Below are positions 44,267-51,428 of a DNA stretch of 64,000 bases, one piece after another. Every line of letters starts with the position of its first letter. The first letter of the stretch is position 1. Source of the stretch: Subtercola boreus (lineage in GTDB: Bacteria; Actinomycetota; Actinomycetes; Actinomycetales; Microbacteriaceae); contig NZ_NBXB01000016.1 in NCBI RefSeq assembly GCF_003399635.1, positions 1 to 64,000 on the forward strand, read 5' to 3'. The notes under the pieces are model-generated. The model was not told the DNA's origin, searched no databases, and was given only the letters and a program-made list of their open reading frames with translations. Made by a program: the position numbers and the translations under genes.

Positions 44267-45778
44267 TCAGCCGCGCGAGGCGATGAACGCCCCGATCACG
44301 TCGAACGGATGCGCCAGGCGCCAGAGCGGCCCGGGATCGGTGAGCGGCCCGTCGAGCGTGAGCGGAGCATCCACCGCACCCTCGGGCAGCGCGAATGTCA
44401 CCGTTCCCGCCGGAGCGCCTGAGGGCGCGGTGGTGAGCGTCAGCGGCGTCGCCGTCTGTGTCACGGGAGTGGTGGCCCAGAGCATCCGCGACTCCGCTTC
44501 TGAGGTCACTCCGCGCGCGGTCTGCCCCCAGGCGGCGGTGTACTCCACGAAGGGTGTCTGGGCCGCCGCGATCTCGGTCGGTTTCAGGCCGGTGGATGCG
44601 CTCCCCACCAGCGCCGTGAGGTCGGCTTCGAGCGTGGGGTAGTCGGGCTCCCGCAGCATCGCGCCGTAGATGGTGGCGTCCGCGGCGGTGGCCGGCGCGG
44701 TGGCGTCCGGCGCGGTGGCGTCCGCGGTGGCATCCGTGGTCGCCGCCGCGCCTGCAGCTCCCGCCAGCGGCACCGTCGCCCGGTACAGCAGGCACAGCCC
44801 CGCTTCGTCGGTGTAGCTCAGCGACAGCCCGGTGATGCCCAGATCCGGCAGGTAGACCGCGAGGTTCTGCACCTGCCGGTTGCCGTTCACGGTGGCCGAC
44901 GGCAGGGCCATGATCTCGGCGATGACCGGGGTCTCGAAGGCGAGCTCTGCGATGCGGGTGAGGTCGGAGGCTGTGCCGACGGACGTCTCGCTGAGACCGG
45001 TGGTGTCCGTGACGGTCGTGCCGGTCATCCCGTTCGCCGCCAGCCAGGCGTTCGCGGCCGTGACGTAGGCGTCCGTCGTGCCGAATGCCCAGCGCGCTAG
45101 GGCATCGGCGTGGTTGTTGCTGGATCCGAGCAGCATCGCGATGAGCATGTCGCGCTCCGACCAGCTCTCGTTCGTGATGAACGACACCGCGCGGGAGCTC
45201 TCCGAGATGTAGCGCACGTAGTCGGCATAGTCCTCGGCCGTGATGACGACAGGGTCGCCCGGCGTGCCGGCGGCGAGTGGATGCGCGCTCAGCACGACGA
45301 GCGCCGTGATGACCTTGGTGGTGCCGCCGAGGGGCACCGGATCTGCGATGCCCGCGGTGGTGACGGCACTCGCGGGTGGCGCGGACGGTGGCGCGGTCGC
45401 GCTGGGGGTGGCGGCTGTGCCGGGTGCCGTGGTCGCGCCCGGGGTGGCGGGAGTTGAGGGTGCAGCGGTCGCGCCGGAGGTCGCGGGTGTGCCGGGTACA
45501 GCGGTCGCGCCGGGGGCCGCGGGTGTGCCGGCTGCGGCTCCGGATGTCGCGGCGGCAGGGCTCCCGCCGGCCACCGTGACCCCGCTCGCGCCGGTCGACG
45601 GCAGCGCCGGAGCGGCAGCGGCAGGAGTGATGGCGGGGGTGTCGAGCACCCGCGCGGTCGCGGCCGGAAGCGGCCCCAGCAGCGTGGCCGGCCCATACAC
45701 CCCGAGCCCGAGGATCACGACGGTGCCGATCGCGATCACCACGCCGCGCCGGATGCGATGTGCGGCGGTCGAGGTCAT
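44267..45778 (-). CDS. S11 D-Ala-D-Ala carboxypeptidase homologue lacking catalytic residues
   Basis: A 503-residue secreted or membrane-anchored protein: signal/anchor helix (VVIAIGTVVILGLGVYGPA), an Ala/Pro/Thr-rich linker (residues about 45-140) and a DacA-like domain. The SxxK motif reads GGTTK, so the nucleophile Ser is Gly152 while Lys155 is kept. The SxN motif SSN (219-221) is intact. The KTG motif is replaced by SLS (319-321) before YTDEAG. It therefore should not cut or bind peptidoglycan stem peptides covalently, and probably acts as a scaffold or regulator at the cell wall. TAGCTT lies 7 bases before the ATG at 45778. Confidence 0.8.
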   Translation of the reverse strand: MTSTAAHRIRRGVVIAIGTVVILGLGVYGPATLLGPLPAATARVLDTPAITPAAAAPALPSTGASGVTVAGGSPAAATSGAAAGTPAAPGATAVPGTPATSGATAAPSTPATPGATTAPGTAATPSATAPPSAPPASAVTTAGIADPVPLGGTTKVITALVVLSAHPLAAGTPGDPVVITAEDYADYVRYISESSRAVSFITNESWSERDMLIAMLLGSSNNHADALARWAFGTTDAYVTAANAWLAANGMTGTTVTDTTGLSETSVGTASDLTRIAELAFETPVIAEIMALPSATVNGNRQVQNLAVYLPDLGITGLSLSYTDEAGLCLLYRATVPLAGAAGAAATTDATADATAPDATAPATAADATIYGAMLREPDYPTLEADLTALVGSASTGLKPTEIAAAQTPFVEYTAAWGQTARGVTSEAESRMLWATTPVTQTATPLTLTTAPSGAPAGTVTFALPEGAVDAPLTLDGPLTDPGPLWRLAHPFDVIGAFIASRG

Positions 45779-45785
45779 GCCCCCC

Positions 45786-45791
45786 AAGCTA
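45786..45791 (-). promoter_or_regulatory. -10 element of the DacA-like gene (leaderless)
   Basis: TAGCTT on the reverse strand, 7 bases before the ATG at 45778. The longest frame extends to 46114 but is not needed. Confidence 0.5.
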
Positions 45792-45928
45792 GCGCGGGGT
45801 GGCCCTGATCGCCCCGAGCGACCCGCGCGCCTCGCGCCGCCCGCCCTGCCCACGTCCGCCCCGCCCACGTCTACCCAGCGCCCGCCGCGCGCCGCCCTGC
45901 CACGCCCGCCCCGCCCACGTTCGCCCGG

Positions 45929-45986
45929 CCGAAGGGACGCAAAGCGCTCTTGCGGGCCTACGTTGGAGCGTTTTGCGTCCCTTCGG
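45929..45986. repeat. Intergenic palindrome, family B copy 1
   Basis: CCGAAGGGACGCAAAGCGCTC (45929-45949, 21 bases with 20 paired) pairs with the right arm 45966-45986, with one mismatch, around a 16-base loop. It lies between two reverse-strand genes and resembles the element at 32001-32056 (GAAGGGAC-CA-AGCGC). Confidence 0.85.
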
Positions 45987-46002
45987 TTGCTTCCGGGTGC
46001 GG

Positions 46003-46353
46003 TCAGGCCCAGCCGAGCTCGTGCAACCGCTCGTCGTCGATGCCGTAGAAGTGCGCGATCTCGTGCACCAGTGTCACGTGGATCTCGTCCCGCAGCTCGC
46101 CGAGGTCGGCGCACATCGCCAGCAGCGGCACGCGGAACAGCACGATGCGGTCGGGCATCTCGCCGAAACCGTACTGCCCGCGTTCCGTCAGGGCGACGCC
46201 GTCGTAGAGGCCGAGCAGGTCGAGGGATCCGTCCTCGGGGCGATCCTCGACCACGAAGGCGACGTTGTCGAGCCCGTCGATCATGTCGTCCGGGAGAAGG
46301 TCGAGTTCTGCCACCACGAGCGCTTCGAAGGCATCGGCGTCGAGCTCGAGCAT
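46003..46353 (-). CDS. Minimal zincin-like metallopeptidase (PF06262 type)
   Basis: A 116-residue single-domain protein with the zinc motif HEIAHFYGIDDERL near residues 97-110 (HExxH, then Gly and Asp). The N-terminal half, from MLELDADAFEALV, is the usual family start. Activity has not been shown for the family. The ATG at 46353 follows GGAGG with 6-base spacing; the longer frame would run into the tRNA terminator. The tRNA-His terminator lies directly upstream, so it has its own transcription. Confidence 0.88.
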   Translation of the reverse strand: MLELDADAFEALVVAELDLLPDDMIDGLDNVAFVVEDRPEDGSLDLLGLYDGVALTERGQYGFGEMPDRIVLFRVPLLAMCADLGELRDEIHVTLVHEIAHFYGIDDERLHELGWA

Positions 46354-46373
46354 CCGGAACCTCCAGGCGAAAG

Positions 46374-46407
46374 AAAAACGAGCGACCCGACAGTGCCGGG
46401 CCGCTCG
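46374..46407 (-). terminator. Rho-independent terminator of tRNA-His
   Basis: On the reverse strand the hairpin CGAGCGGCCCG / CGGGTCGCTCG (46397-46407 with 46379-46389) is followed by TTTTT (46378-46374). One mismatch in an 11-base stem, 7-base loop. It starts 6 bases after the tRNA CCA end. Confidence 0.88.
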
Positions 46408-46413
46408 CTTCGG

Positions 46414-46490
46414 TGGGGTGAGTAACGGGGCTCGAACCCGCGGCCTCCTAGACCACAACCAGGCGCTCTGCCAACTGAGCTATACCCACC
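46414..46490 (-). tRNA. tRNA-His (GTG anticodon)
   Basis: Folds as a cloverleaf of 77 bases including an encoded CCA (46414-46416). The anticodon loop is TTGTGGT. The 5' G at 46490 pairs with C73, the G-1:C73 pair that marks histidine tRNA. Acceptor GTGGGTA/TACTCAC has one G-T pair; the T-arm contains GGGTTCGAGCCCC. Confidence 0.95.
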
Positions 46491-46534
46491 ATGGCTCCGC
46501 CGTGAGGCGAAGCGCTTTTTGGAACGAACCGAGT

Positions 46535-47155
46535 CTACAGCTTCGCGGCGAACTCGTTCACCACTTCTGCCGAGATGGCTTTCAGATCCGCTGACGGCGG
46601 CCCGGGCGGCGCCACGAAGATCGCCTTGCGGTAGTACTCGAGCTCGCGGATCGACTCGAGGATGTCGGCCAGAGCACGGTGACCGCCGTCTTTCGCGGGT
46701 GCGTGGAAGTAGATCGGCGGGAACCAGCGGCGCGCAAGCTCCTTGATCGAGGAGACATCGACACTGCGGTAGTGCAGGTGGGCATCCACCCGCGGCATGT
46801 ACTTCGCGAGGAACATGCGGTCGGTGCCGATGGTGTTTCCCGCAATCGGCGCCTTCAGCTCGTTGGGAACGAACTTCAGAATGTATTCGAGCACCTCGAA
46901 CTCCGCCTCAGCGAGGCTCACGCCGTTCGGAATCAGCTTGTCGAGGCCCGACGTGGCGTGCATGTTGCGCACGAAGTCGCCCATGTGCTCGAGGGCGGAG
47001 TCGTCGGGCTTGATCACGATGGTGAAACCGGGGTCGAGAAGGTTCAGCTCGAAGTCGGTGATGACGACAGCCACCTCCACGAGTTCATCGACGCTGAGGT
47101 CGAGGCCGGTCATTTCGCAGTCGATCCAGACCAATCGGTCTGATTGTGCACTCAT
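46535..47155 (-). CDS. orn: Oligoribonuclease
   Basis: A 206-residue DEDDh exonuclease that degrades 2-5-nt RNAs (including pGpG) to mononucleotides. The acidic residues are in [10 protein letters not shown] (Exo I), [11 protein letters not shown] (Exo II) and GHRALADI (Exo III, with His and Asp). Length matches the family except a C-terminal extension with [16 protein letters not shown] ends 6 bases before the ATG, so it is predicted leaderless. The tRNA-His gene follows on the same strand. Confidence 0.96.
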   Translation of the reverse strand: MSAQSDRLVWIDCEMTGLDLSVDELVEVAVVITDFELNLLDPGFTIVIKPDDSALEHMGDFVRNMHATSGLDKLIPNGVSLAEAEFEVLEYILKFVPNELKAPIAGNTIGTDRMFLAKYMPRVDAHLHYRSVDVSSIKELARRWFPPIYFHAPAKDGGHRALADILESIRELEYYRKAIFVAPPGPPSADLKAISAEVVNEFAAKL

Positions 47156-47161
47156 GCTGCG

Positions 47162-47167
47162 AGTCTA
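47162..47167 (-). promoter_or_regulatory. -10 element of orn (leaderless)
   Basis: TAGACT on the reverse strand, 6 bases before the ATG at 47155. Confidence 0.55.
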
Positions 47168-47253
47168 CCGTCGGCCCCCGACACCGGCCGGGCCGCTGCC
47201 CGCCTCGCGCCGTGCGATACGGTTGAAGCTGCAACTGAAGTGGAGTGTCACCC

Positions 47254-47943
47254 GTGTCACCAGAACCTCTCGCCCAGACGCCCGGCCAGACGCCCGCTCC
47301 GACGCCCGGCCAGACGCCCGCTCCGACGCCCGCCCAGACGCCCGGCCAGATCGTGCTCGTGCGGCACGGCGAGACCGCCTGGAGCCTGACGGGCCAGCAC
47401 ACCGGTGTCACCGACATCCCGCTCACCGCCAACGGTGAAGAGCAGGCACGCGCAGTGGGCCGGGCGCTCGCGGGTCGCCGTTTCAGCCAGGTTCTGACCA
47501 GTCCCCGCCTCCGTGCCCGCACGACCGCCGACCTGATCGGTTTCGGCGACCAGGCCACCGTCGACGCAAACCTCGCCGAGTGGGACTACGGAGCCTACGA
47601 GGGCCTCACCTCGGTGCAGATCAAGGCCGAGCGCGGGCACTGGAACCTCTGGACCGACGGCGTACCCGCTGGCGAGACGCCAGGTGAGAACAACGCCGAG
47701 GTGCAGTCCCGGGCCCTGAGGGTTCTCGGCCGGGTGCGGGCCGACGTGCTTGCCGGCAACGACGTGCTGCTGGTCGCACACGGCCACATCCTGCGCGCGC
47801 TCGCCGCGGCGTGGGTCGAGCTCCCGCCGACGGGCGGGCAGGTCTTCTCGCTCGGAACGTCGACCATGAGCGCCCTCGGCTACGAGCACGATGTGCCTGT
47901 CGTCCTGCTGTGGAACGCCCCCGCGCCGCGCGCCGGCGTGTAG
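47254..47943 (+). CDS. Histidine phosphatase family protein (phosphoglycerate-mutase-like)
   Basis: A 229-residue phosphatase or mutase of the branch-1 histidine-phosphatase family. The phosphate-accepting His is in VLVRHGETAW (RHGE), the second His in LLVAHGHILRAL, and the loop EWDYGAYEG supplies the acid. The substrate is unknown. The N-terminal 30 residues are a Gln/Thr/Pro/Ala repeat from a 12-base tandem array. Two GTG starts (47245 and 47254) are possible; GGAG at 47242-47245 fits the second. TACGGT at 47218-47223 is a likely -10. Confidence 0.85.
   Translation: MSPEPLAQTPGQTPAPTPGQTPAPTPAQTPGQIVLVRHGETAWSLTGQHTGVTDIPLTANGEEQARAVGRALAGRRFSQVLTSPRLRARTTADLIGFGDQATVDANLAEWDYGAYEGLTSVQIKAERGHWNLWTDGVPAGETPGENNAEVQSRALRVLGRVRADVLAGNDVLLVAHGHILRALAAAWVELPPTGGQVFSLGTSTMSALGYEHDVPVVLLWNAPAPRAGV
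47278..47349 (+). repeat. Six 12-base tandem repeats in the histidine phosphatase N-terminus
   Basis: Units of ACGCCCGGCCAG or ACGCCCGCTCCG run from 47278 to 47349 and encode TPGQ/TPAP tetrapeptides. Copy-number change would keep the frame and alter only the tail. Confidence 0.8.
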
Positions 47944-47964
47944 GTCCCTGCTCCCAGAGCCCGG

Positions 47965-48321
47965 TCACGGTGTGAAGACGACCCGTCGCGGGTCTGCCGA
48001 GTCGAGCTACGCCGATTCGACGTCTCGGAGCGGGATGCTGCGGGTCTCGACCTCGAACGAGCCCTTAGAGATCGCGGCGACCAGCGAGGGGAGCTCCCCG
48101 AGGATGTCCCGCGGGCTCACCGACCCCTGGCCGCTGCCCACGATGCTGAGCCGTGATGAACGGAGCGCGGCAGACGGAATGGATGCCGTGGCCCCCGCAA
48201 CCGAGCCGATCTCGATCCACGTCAGCCGTCGCCGACCTCGGCCAGCAGGGCTGCACTGGAACCCGCCGAGCAGCGGCGCCTTTCTGCACTCCTCGGCACC
48301 CTCCTGCCGACCGGATGACAT
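47965..48321 (-). pseudogene. Remnant of a zinc-type/quinone alcohol dehydrogenase (MDR family)
   Basis: The only feature in the 409-base gap between the phosphatase and the DUF1801 gene. The reverse-strand frame reads IEIGSVAGATASIPSAALRS and then IVGSGQGSVSPRDILGELPS, typical of the C-terminal half of actinobacterial MDR enzymes, followed by DVESA and a TAG stop. After that stop the same frame continues with LDSADPRRVVFTP and a TGA at 47965-47967, which is the normal family C-terminus, so the TAG replaces the usual Trp. The N-terminal half is missing. I call it a decayed gene. Confidence 0.7.
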
Positions 48322-48352
48322 ACGATCAGGCCCACAGACGATGGAGACGGAT

Positions 48353-48739
48353 ATGAACCCCAGCGAGCAGATCGACAGCCTGATCGAGAAGCACCCGGAC
48401 TGGCGGGGGGTGAAGCTCGCTCAAATGCGCGGCATCATCCGCGGGGTCGATCCGGCCATCGTCGAGGAATGGAAGTGGATGGGAGCCCCCGTCTGGGAAC
48501 TCGACGGCATCCTCGTGGTGGGCAACATCTTCAAGACCAAAGTGAAGCTGGGGTTTATGTACGGCGCGTTGATCGACGACCCTGACGGCCTGTTCAACGG
48601 TGAGCTGGGCGGTAACCAGCGACGTTCTGTGGAATTCGCCGAGGGCGACGACGTCGATGAGAAAGCCTTCACGGCGTTGGTTCGCGCGGCGATCGCGCAC
48701 AACCAGTCGAAACCGCGAAAGACCCCGGCAAAGAAATAA
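48353..48739 (+). CDS. DUF1801 domain-containing protein
   Basis: A 128-residue protein of the YdhG/DUF1801 fold: WKWMGAPVWELDGILVVGN near residue 48 and KVKLGFMYGALIDDPDGLF near 70. The basic tail ends SKPRKTPAKK. The function of the family is unknown. The ATG at 48353 follows GGAG with 6-base spacing; an alternative ATG lies at 48341. TACGAT at 48321-48326 is a candidate -10. Confidence 0.82.
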   Translation: MNPSEQIDSLIEKHPDWRGVKLAQMRGIIRGVDPAIVEEWKWMGAPVWELDGILVVGNIFKTKVKLGFMYGALIDDPDGLFNGELGGNQRRSVEFAEGDDVDEKAFTALVRAAIAHNQSKPRKTPAKK

Positions 48740-48800
48740 GCCGTCTGTCGGATGCTCGGAGCAACCGGAGCCGCTACGGCATAATGGGTGCTGGAGTCCT

Positions 48801-48872
48801 CCCCCCGTAGCTCAGCGGAAGAGCAAATGGTTTCTACCCATCAGGCCGGGGGTTCGAATCCCTCCGGGGGGA
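48801..48872 (+). tRNA. tRNA-Arg (TCT anticodon)
   Basis: Acceptor CCCCCCG/CGGGGGG, D-arm GCTC/GAGC, anticodon loop TTTCTAC with TCT at 48833-48835 reading AGA, T-arm GGGGG TTCGAAT CCCTC. The first base pair of the anticodon stem is an A-C mismatch. No CCA is encoded. A CATAAT hexamer at 48780-48785 is the likely -10. Confidence 0.9.
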
Positions 48873-48919
48873 CTCCGGGGGGGATGCTCTTTCTGCGGGG
48901 GATCCTGCCGGGCGGGCTG

Positions 48920-49675
48920 TCAGCGCGGGGCCGGGTTGTCGATCTGGCGCTGCACCGCGTCGACATCATTCAGAACGCGTGCTGTGTCGAGCGTGCCCGT
49001 TGTTGCGCGGGGGGCTTCGGTCGAATGCGCAGGGTAGGTGGGGGCCTGGTAGGTGGGCGCCTGGCGCACGGGTGCGGCAGGCGCAGCTTCGCGCACGGTG
49101 GATGTTTCGGCCGACGTCGGCGCCGCGGCGGTCGTGGCACCCTGCTTCTGTGCTGCGGGAGCCCCGTGCTGCTCGTGGTGCTGCTGGGCCACCCAGGCCT
49201 CCTGCTGCTCCTTCAGGGTGCGCTCGGTGTCTGAGCCCTGCGTCGACCAGCGGTCGAGGTCGCTCTGGAACGAGCGCCGCGTGCGGCCGGGACGGTTCTG
49301 CCATTCGACGAGCTGGTCGCGGAACACGATGACGGCCGGTTCGACCTGGTAGCCGAAGGTCGCAGAGCTCCGTTTCATCTCGGCGAGAGAGTGCGTGGCC
49401 CAGTTTGCCGCGACCGCGGCGCCCTTGATCGGCAGCAGGCGAACCTGGATGTCGGCCTGCCCTGTAGCGCGGTCGGAGAGCACCTGCTCCTGCGGGGTGA
49501 GGGAATTCCAGACGGAAGCCTGCTCCGCGGCATCCACCAGCGCGCCGATCGCTGCGACTTTGAGGTCGCGGTCACGACCTGCCAGCAGCCGCTTGATCGA
49601 ACCGCTCGCGATCCATGCCGCGAGCAGCCCGGCGACGATGATCGAGACCGCGGGCACCGCGATGCTCGTGATCAC
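48920..49675 (-). CDS. Single-pass membrane protein with Ala/Thr/Pro-rich tail, function unknown
   Basis: A 251-residue protein with an N-terminal membrane helix (ITSIAVPAVSIIVAGLLAAWI), a helical cytoplasmic domain (residues about 25-165) and a disordered Ala/Thr/Pro/Gln-rich tail. No family is recognised. The GTG at 49675 is the best start; the frame is open to a TAG just upstream, and the unused stretch encodes DFLNWANTDGGAY, which resembles the N-terminus of related proteins, so a non-ATG start further upstream is possible. Confidence 0.6.
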   Translation of the reverse strand: MITSIAVPAVSIIVAGLLAAWIASGSIKRLLAGRDRDLKVAAIGALVDAAEQASVWNSLTPQEQVLSDRATGQADIQVRLLPIKGAAVAANWATHSLAEMKRSSATFGYQVEPAVIVFRDQLVEWQNRPGRTRRSFQSDLDRWSTQGSDTERTLKEQQEAWVAQQHHEQHGAPAAQKQGATTAAAPTSAETSTVREAAPAAPVRQAPTYQAPTYPAHSTEAPRATTGTLDTARVLNDVDAVQRQIDNPAPR

Positions 49676-49803
49676 ATAGGCGCCCCCGTCGGTGTTGGCC
49701 CAGTTCAGAAAATCGCTCCACTATTGCATGGGGGAAGACTACCTCCGGCCTGATGTCTGGCTCCGGATGACGCGGGCGTGTGTTGCGACCGGCAGAACGG
49801 CCA

Positions 49804-50025
49804 TCAGCGGAAGCACGAGAGCGCGTCGTCGATCGAGGCGAAGTCGCCGACGCCCACCACCTGGCGGGTGGAGGCGATCATCCGGCGGGCCTCGAACCGT
49901 TCGGTCGCCTGCTCGATGTAGCCGGCCATGCTGCCGTCGGATCGGAGCACCCGCCAGAGAGTGGGGCGCACCTGGCGGAGGGTCGGGGGCGACGAAGGGA
50001 ATCGGCTGGCTCTGAGGGTGTTCAT
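49804..50025 (-). CDS. Small conserved actinobacterial protein, function unknown
   Basis: A 73-residue protein: LWRVLRSDGSMAGYIE, then FEARRMIAST and DFASIDDALSCFR. This pattern (WRVLR, GYIE, ARRM, DDA-CFR) recurs in actinobacterial hypotheticals, but the fold is unknown. The ATG at 50025 has a near-perfect ribosome-binding site, AGGAGG with 6-base spacing, a marked contrast with its leaderless neighbours. A TAGCCT hexamer at 50072-50077 could be its -10. Confidence 0.72.
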   Translation of the reverse strand: MNTLRASRFPSSPPTLRQVRPTLWRVLRSDGSMAGYIEQATERFEARRMIASTRQVVGVGDFASIDDALSCFR

Positions 50026-50278
50026 GTCGTACCTCCTGTGATCGCGCCGGCCCGGCTGATGGTGTGATTGCAGGCTATGTGCGACCACCGACATCGGCGG
50101 AGGGCGAACGCCGGGCTGTCTTGTCCCCCACAGCGACGACATCGAGCGATCTCTCCACAGATGACTGCCGAGGCCCCAGCGGAGCCGGATGACGGCACCA
50201 GAATCGTCGCAGCGGCCCGAACCACCGCCCCTCGCATTCCGCGTCGGACGTCGGCCCAATCATCTTGAGGAGCGCACC

Positions 50279-50899
50279 ATGCCCGACACCATTTCCCTGA
50301 CAGGGGTCGTCGCGACCACGCCGCGGCACATCACCACCACAGAGGGGCTCGACATCACGAGTTTCCGGCTGGCGTCCAGCCAGCGCCGGTTCGATCGGCA
50401 CCAGAACAGCTGGGTCGACATGGGCACGAACTGGTACACCCTCACGGCGTTCCGCCAACTCGCGTCGAACCTGGCGACGTCGGTCTCCAAGGGGGACAGG
50501 GTGGTGGCCGCGGGCAGGCTCCGCATCCGTGAGTGGGAGAACGCGGAGAAGAGCGGGATGACAGTGGAGATCGAAGTCGACTCCGTGGGCCACGACCTCA
50601 GCTGGGGAACGACCCAGTTCAGCCGGACCGTGCAGCCCGAGGCGCAGGCCGGGGGATCGTCCGCTGCGCTCGGCTCTGGTCCTGGCGGAGGGCACAGAGT
50701 GGGATCCGGACAGGGCGACGGGGGGTCCGGGTCGAGCGACGTGGCCGCACCGGCTGTCACCGGATCGGGTGGCTGGGCGATACCCGGAGCGCAGTCCGAA
50801 CCCGCCGCCGGACTCGAATCCGACGGTTTCACCCCGGCGTCCACGGCCGATTCGGAGCATGACGCGCTCACTCCTCACCTAGACTCGACCCGTCTGTAG
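50279..50899 (+). CDS. Single-stranded DNA-binding protein (SSB paralogue)
   Basis: A 206-residue OB-fold protein beginning DTISLTGVVATTPRHITTTEG, with TNWYTLTAFRQLASNLATSV and GDRVVAAGRLRIREWEN. The Gly/Ser-rich tail lacks the acidic DDDIPF-type clamp peptide of the main SSB, so it resembles the second actinobacterial SSB, used in sporulation or competence in Streptomyces, rather than the replication SSB. GAGGAG precedes the ATG at 50279. The 253-base upstream gap holds no other clear element. Confidence 0.85.
   Translation: MPDTISLTGVVATTPRHITTTEGLDITSFRLASSQRRFDRHQNSWVDMGTNWYTLTAFRQLASNLATSVSKGDRVVAAGRLRIREWENAEKSGMTVEIEVDSVGHDLSWGTTQFSRTVQPEAQAGGSSAALGSGPGGGHRVGSGQGDGGSGSSDVAAPAVTGSGGWAIPGAQSEPAAGLESDGFTPASTADSEHDALTPHLDSTRL
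50880..50885 (+). promoter_or_regulatory. Likely -10 of the lipoprotein gene, inside the SSB C-terminus
   Basis: TAGACT in the last codons of the SSB gene; a start site near 50892 gives a leader of about 37 bases with a GGAG before the ATG at 50929. Confidence 0.4.
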
Positions 50900-50928
50900 G
50901 GGATCCCGCCACAACAAATGGAGTTTTC

Positions 50929-51426
50929 ATGCCAGCGCGCTCGTATCGCGTCATGCTCACTGCGGTTCTGACGGCAGCCACCGCGCTCGCCCTCGCCGCC
51001 TGCACGGCGACGGATACCCCTATTCCGGCCCCGACGGAGTCCTCCTCGGTGCAGTCAGGTGCCCCGACCGCACCGCCCACTGCGGCACCGAAGCTGGTTC
51101 CCGGCGGATCGGCGACCGACAACCTGCCGTTCTTCGACTCGGTCAACAACGGGGTGATCGGCGCTGCCACCGCGGCGAACTCGACGGCCGACGGCAAGGG
51201 ATTCGTCTCAGCGCTCCGCGACGGGGGTTTCACCGTCGCCGACATGCAGGTCACCCCCGACATCACCACGGTCGGGGTGAAGGCCGATTCGATCCAGTTC
51301 TCGGTGGCACTCGGTGGCCAGTGCCTCATCGGCCAGTACGGTTTCGGCGAGTACCACAGCCTCGTGGCCCCCTTGCTCGGCACCGGCAAGTGCCTGATCG
51401 GGGAGACCCGCACCATAGACTTCTAG
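50929..51426 (+). CDS. Lipoprotein of DUF6993 type
   Basis: A 165-residue exported protein. The signal peptide ends in the lipobox LALAAC (Cys near residue 25), so it is diacylated and anchored on the outer face of the membrane. A Thr/Pro/Ser linker and a conserved domain follow: FFDSVNNGVIGAATA, FVSALRDGGFTVADMQVT and GQCLIGQYGFGEYH, with two Cys that could form a disulfide. Function unknown. Its TAG stop (51424-51426) lies just after the ettA -10 hexamer. Confidence 0.82.
   Translation: MPARSYRVMLTAVLTAATALALAACTATDTPIPAPTESSSVQSGAPTAPPTAAPKLVPGGSATDNLPFFDSVNNGVIGAATAANSTADGKGFVSALRDGGFTVADMQVTPDITTVGVKADSIQFSVALGGQCLIGQYGFGEYHSLVAPLLGTGKCLIGETRTIDF
51416..51421 (+). promoter_or_regulatory. 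-10 element of ettA (leaderless)
   Basis: TAGACT, 7 bases before the ATG at 51429, inside the lipoprotein gene's last codons. Confidence 0.5.
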
Positions 51427-51428
51427 AC

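Noticed and set aside
48873-48919. Terminator after tRNA-Arg
   Set aside because: GC-rich with a short TTT but no stem next to it.
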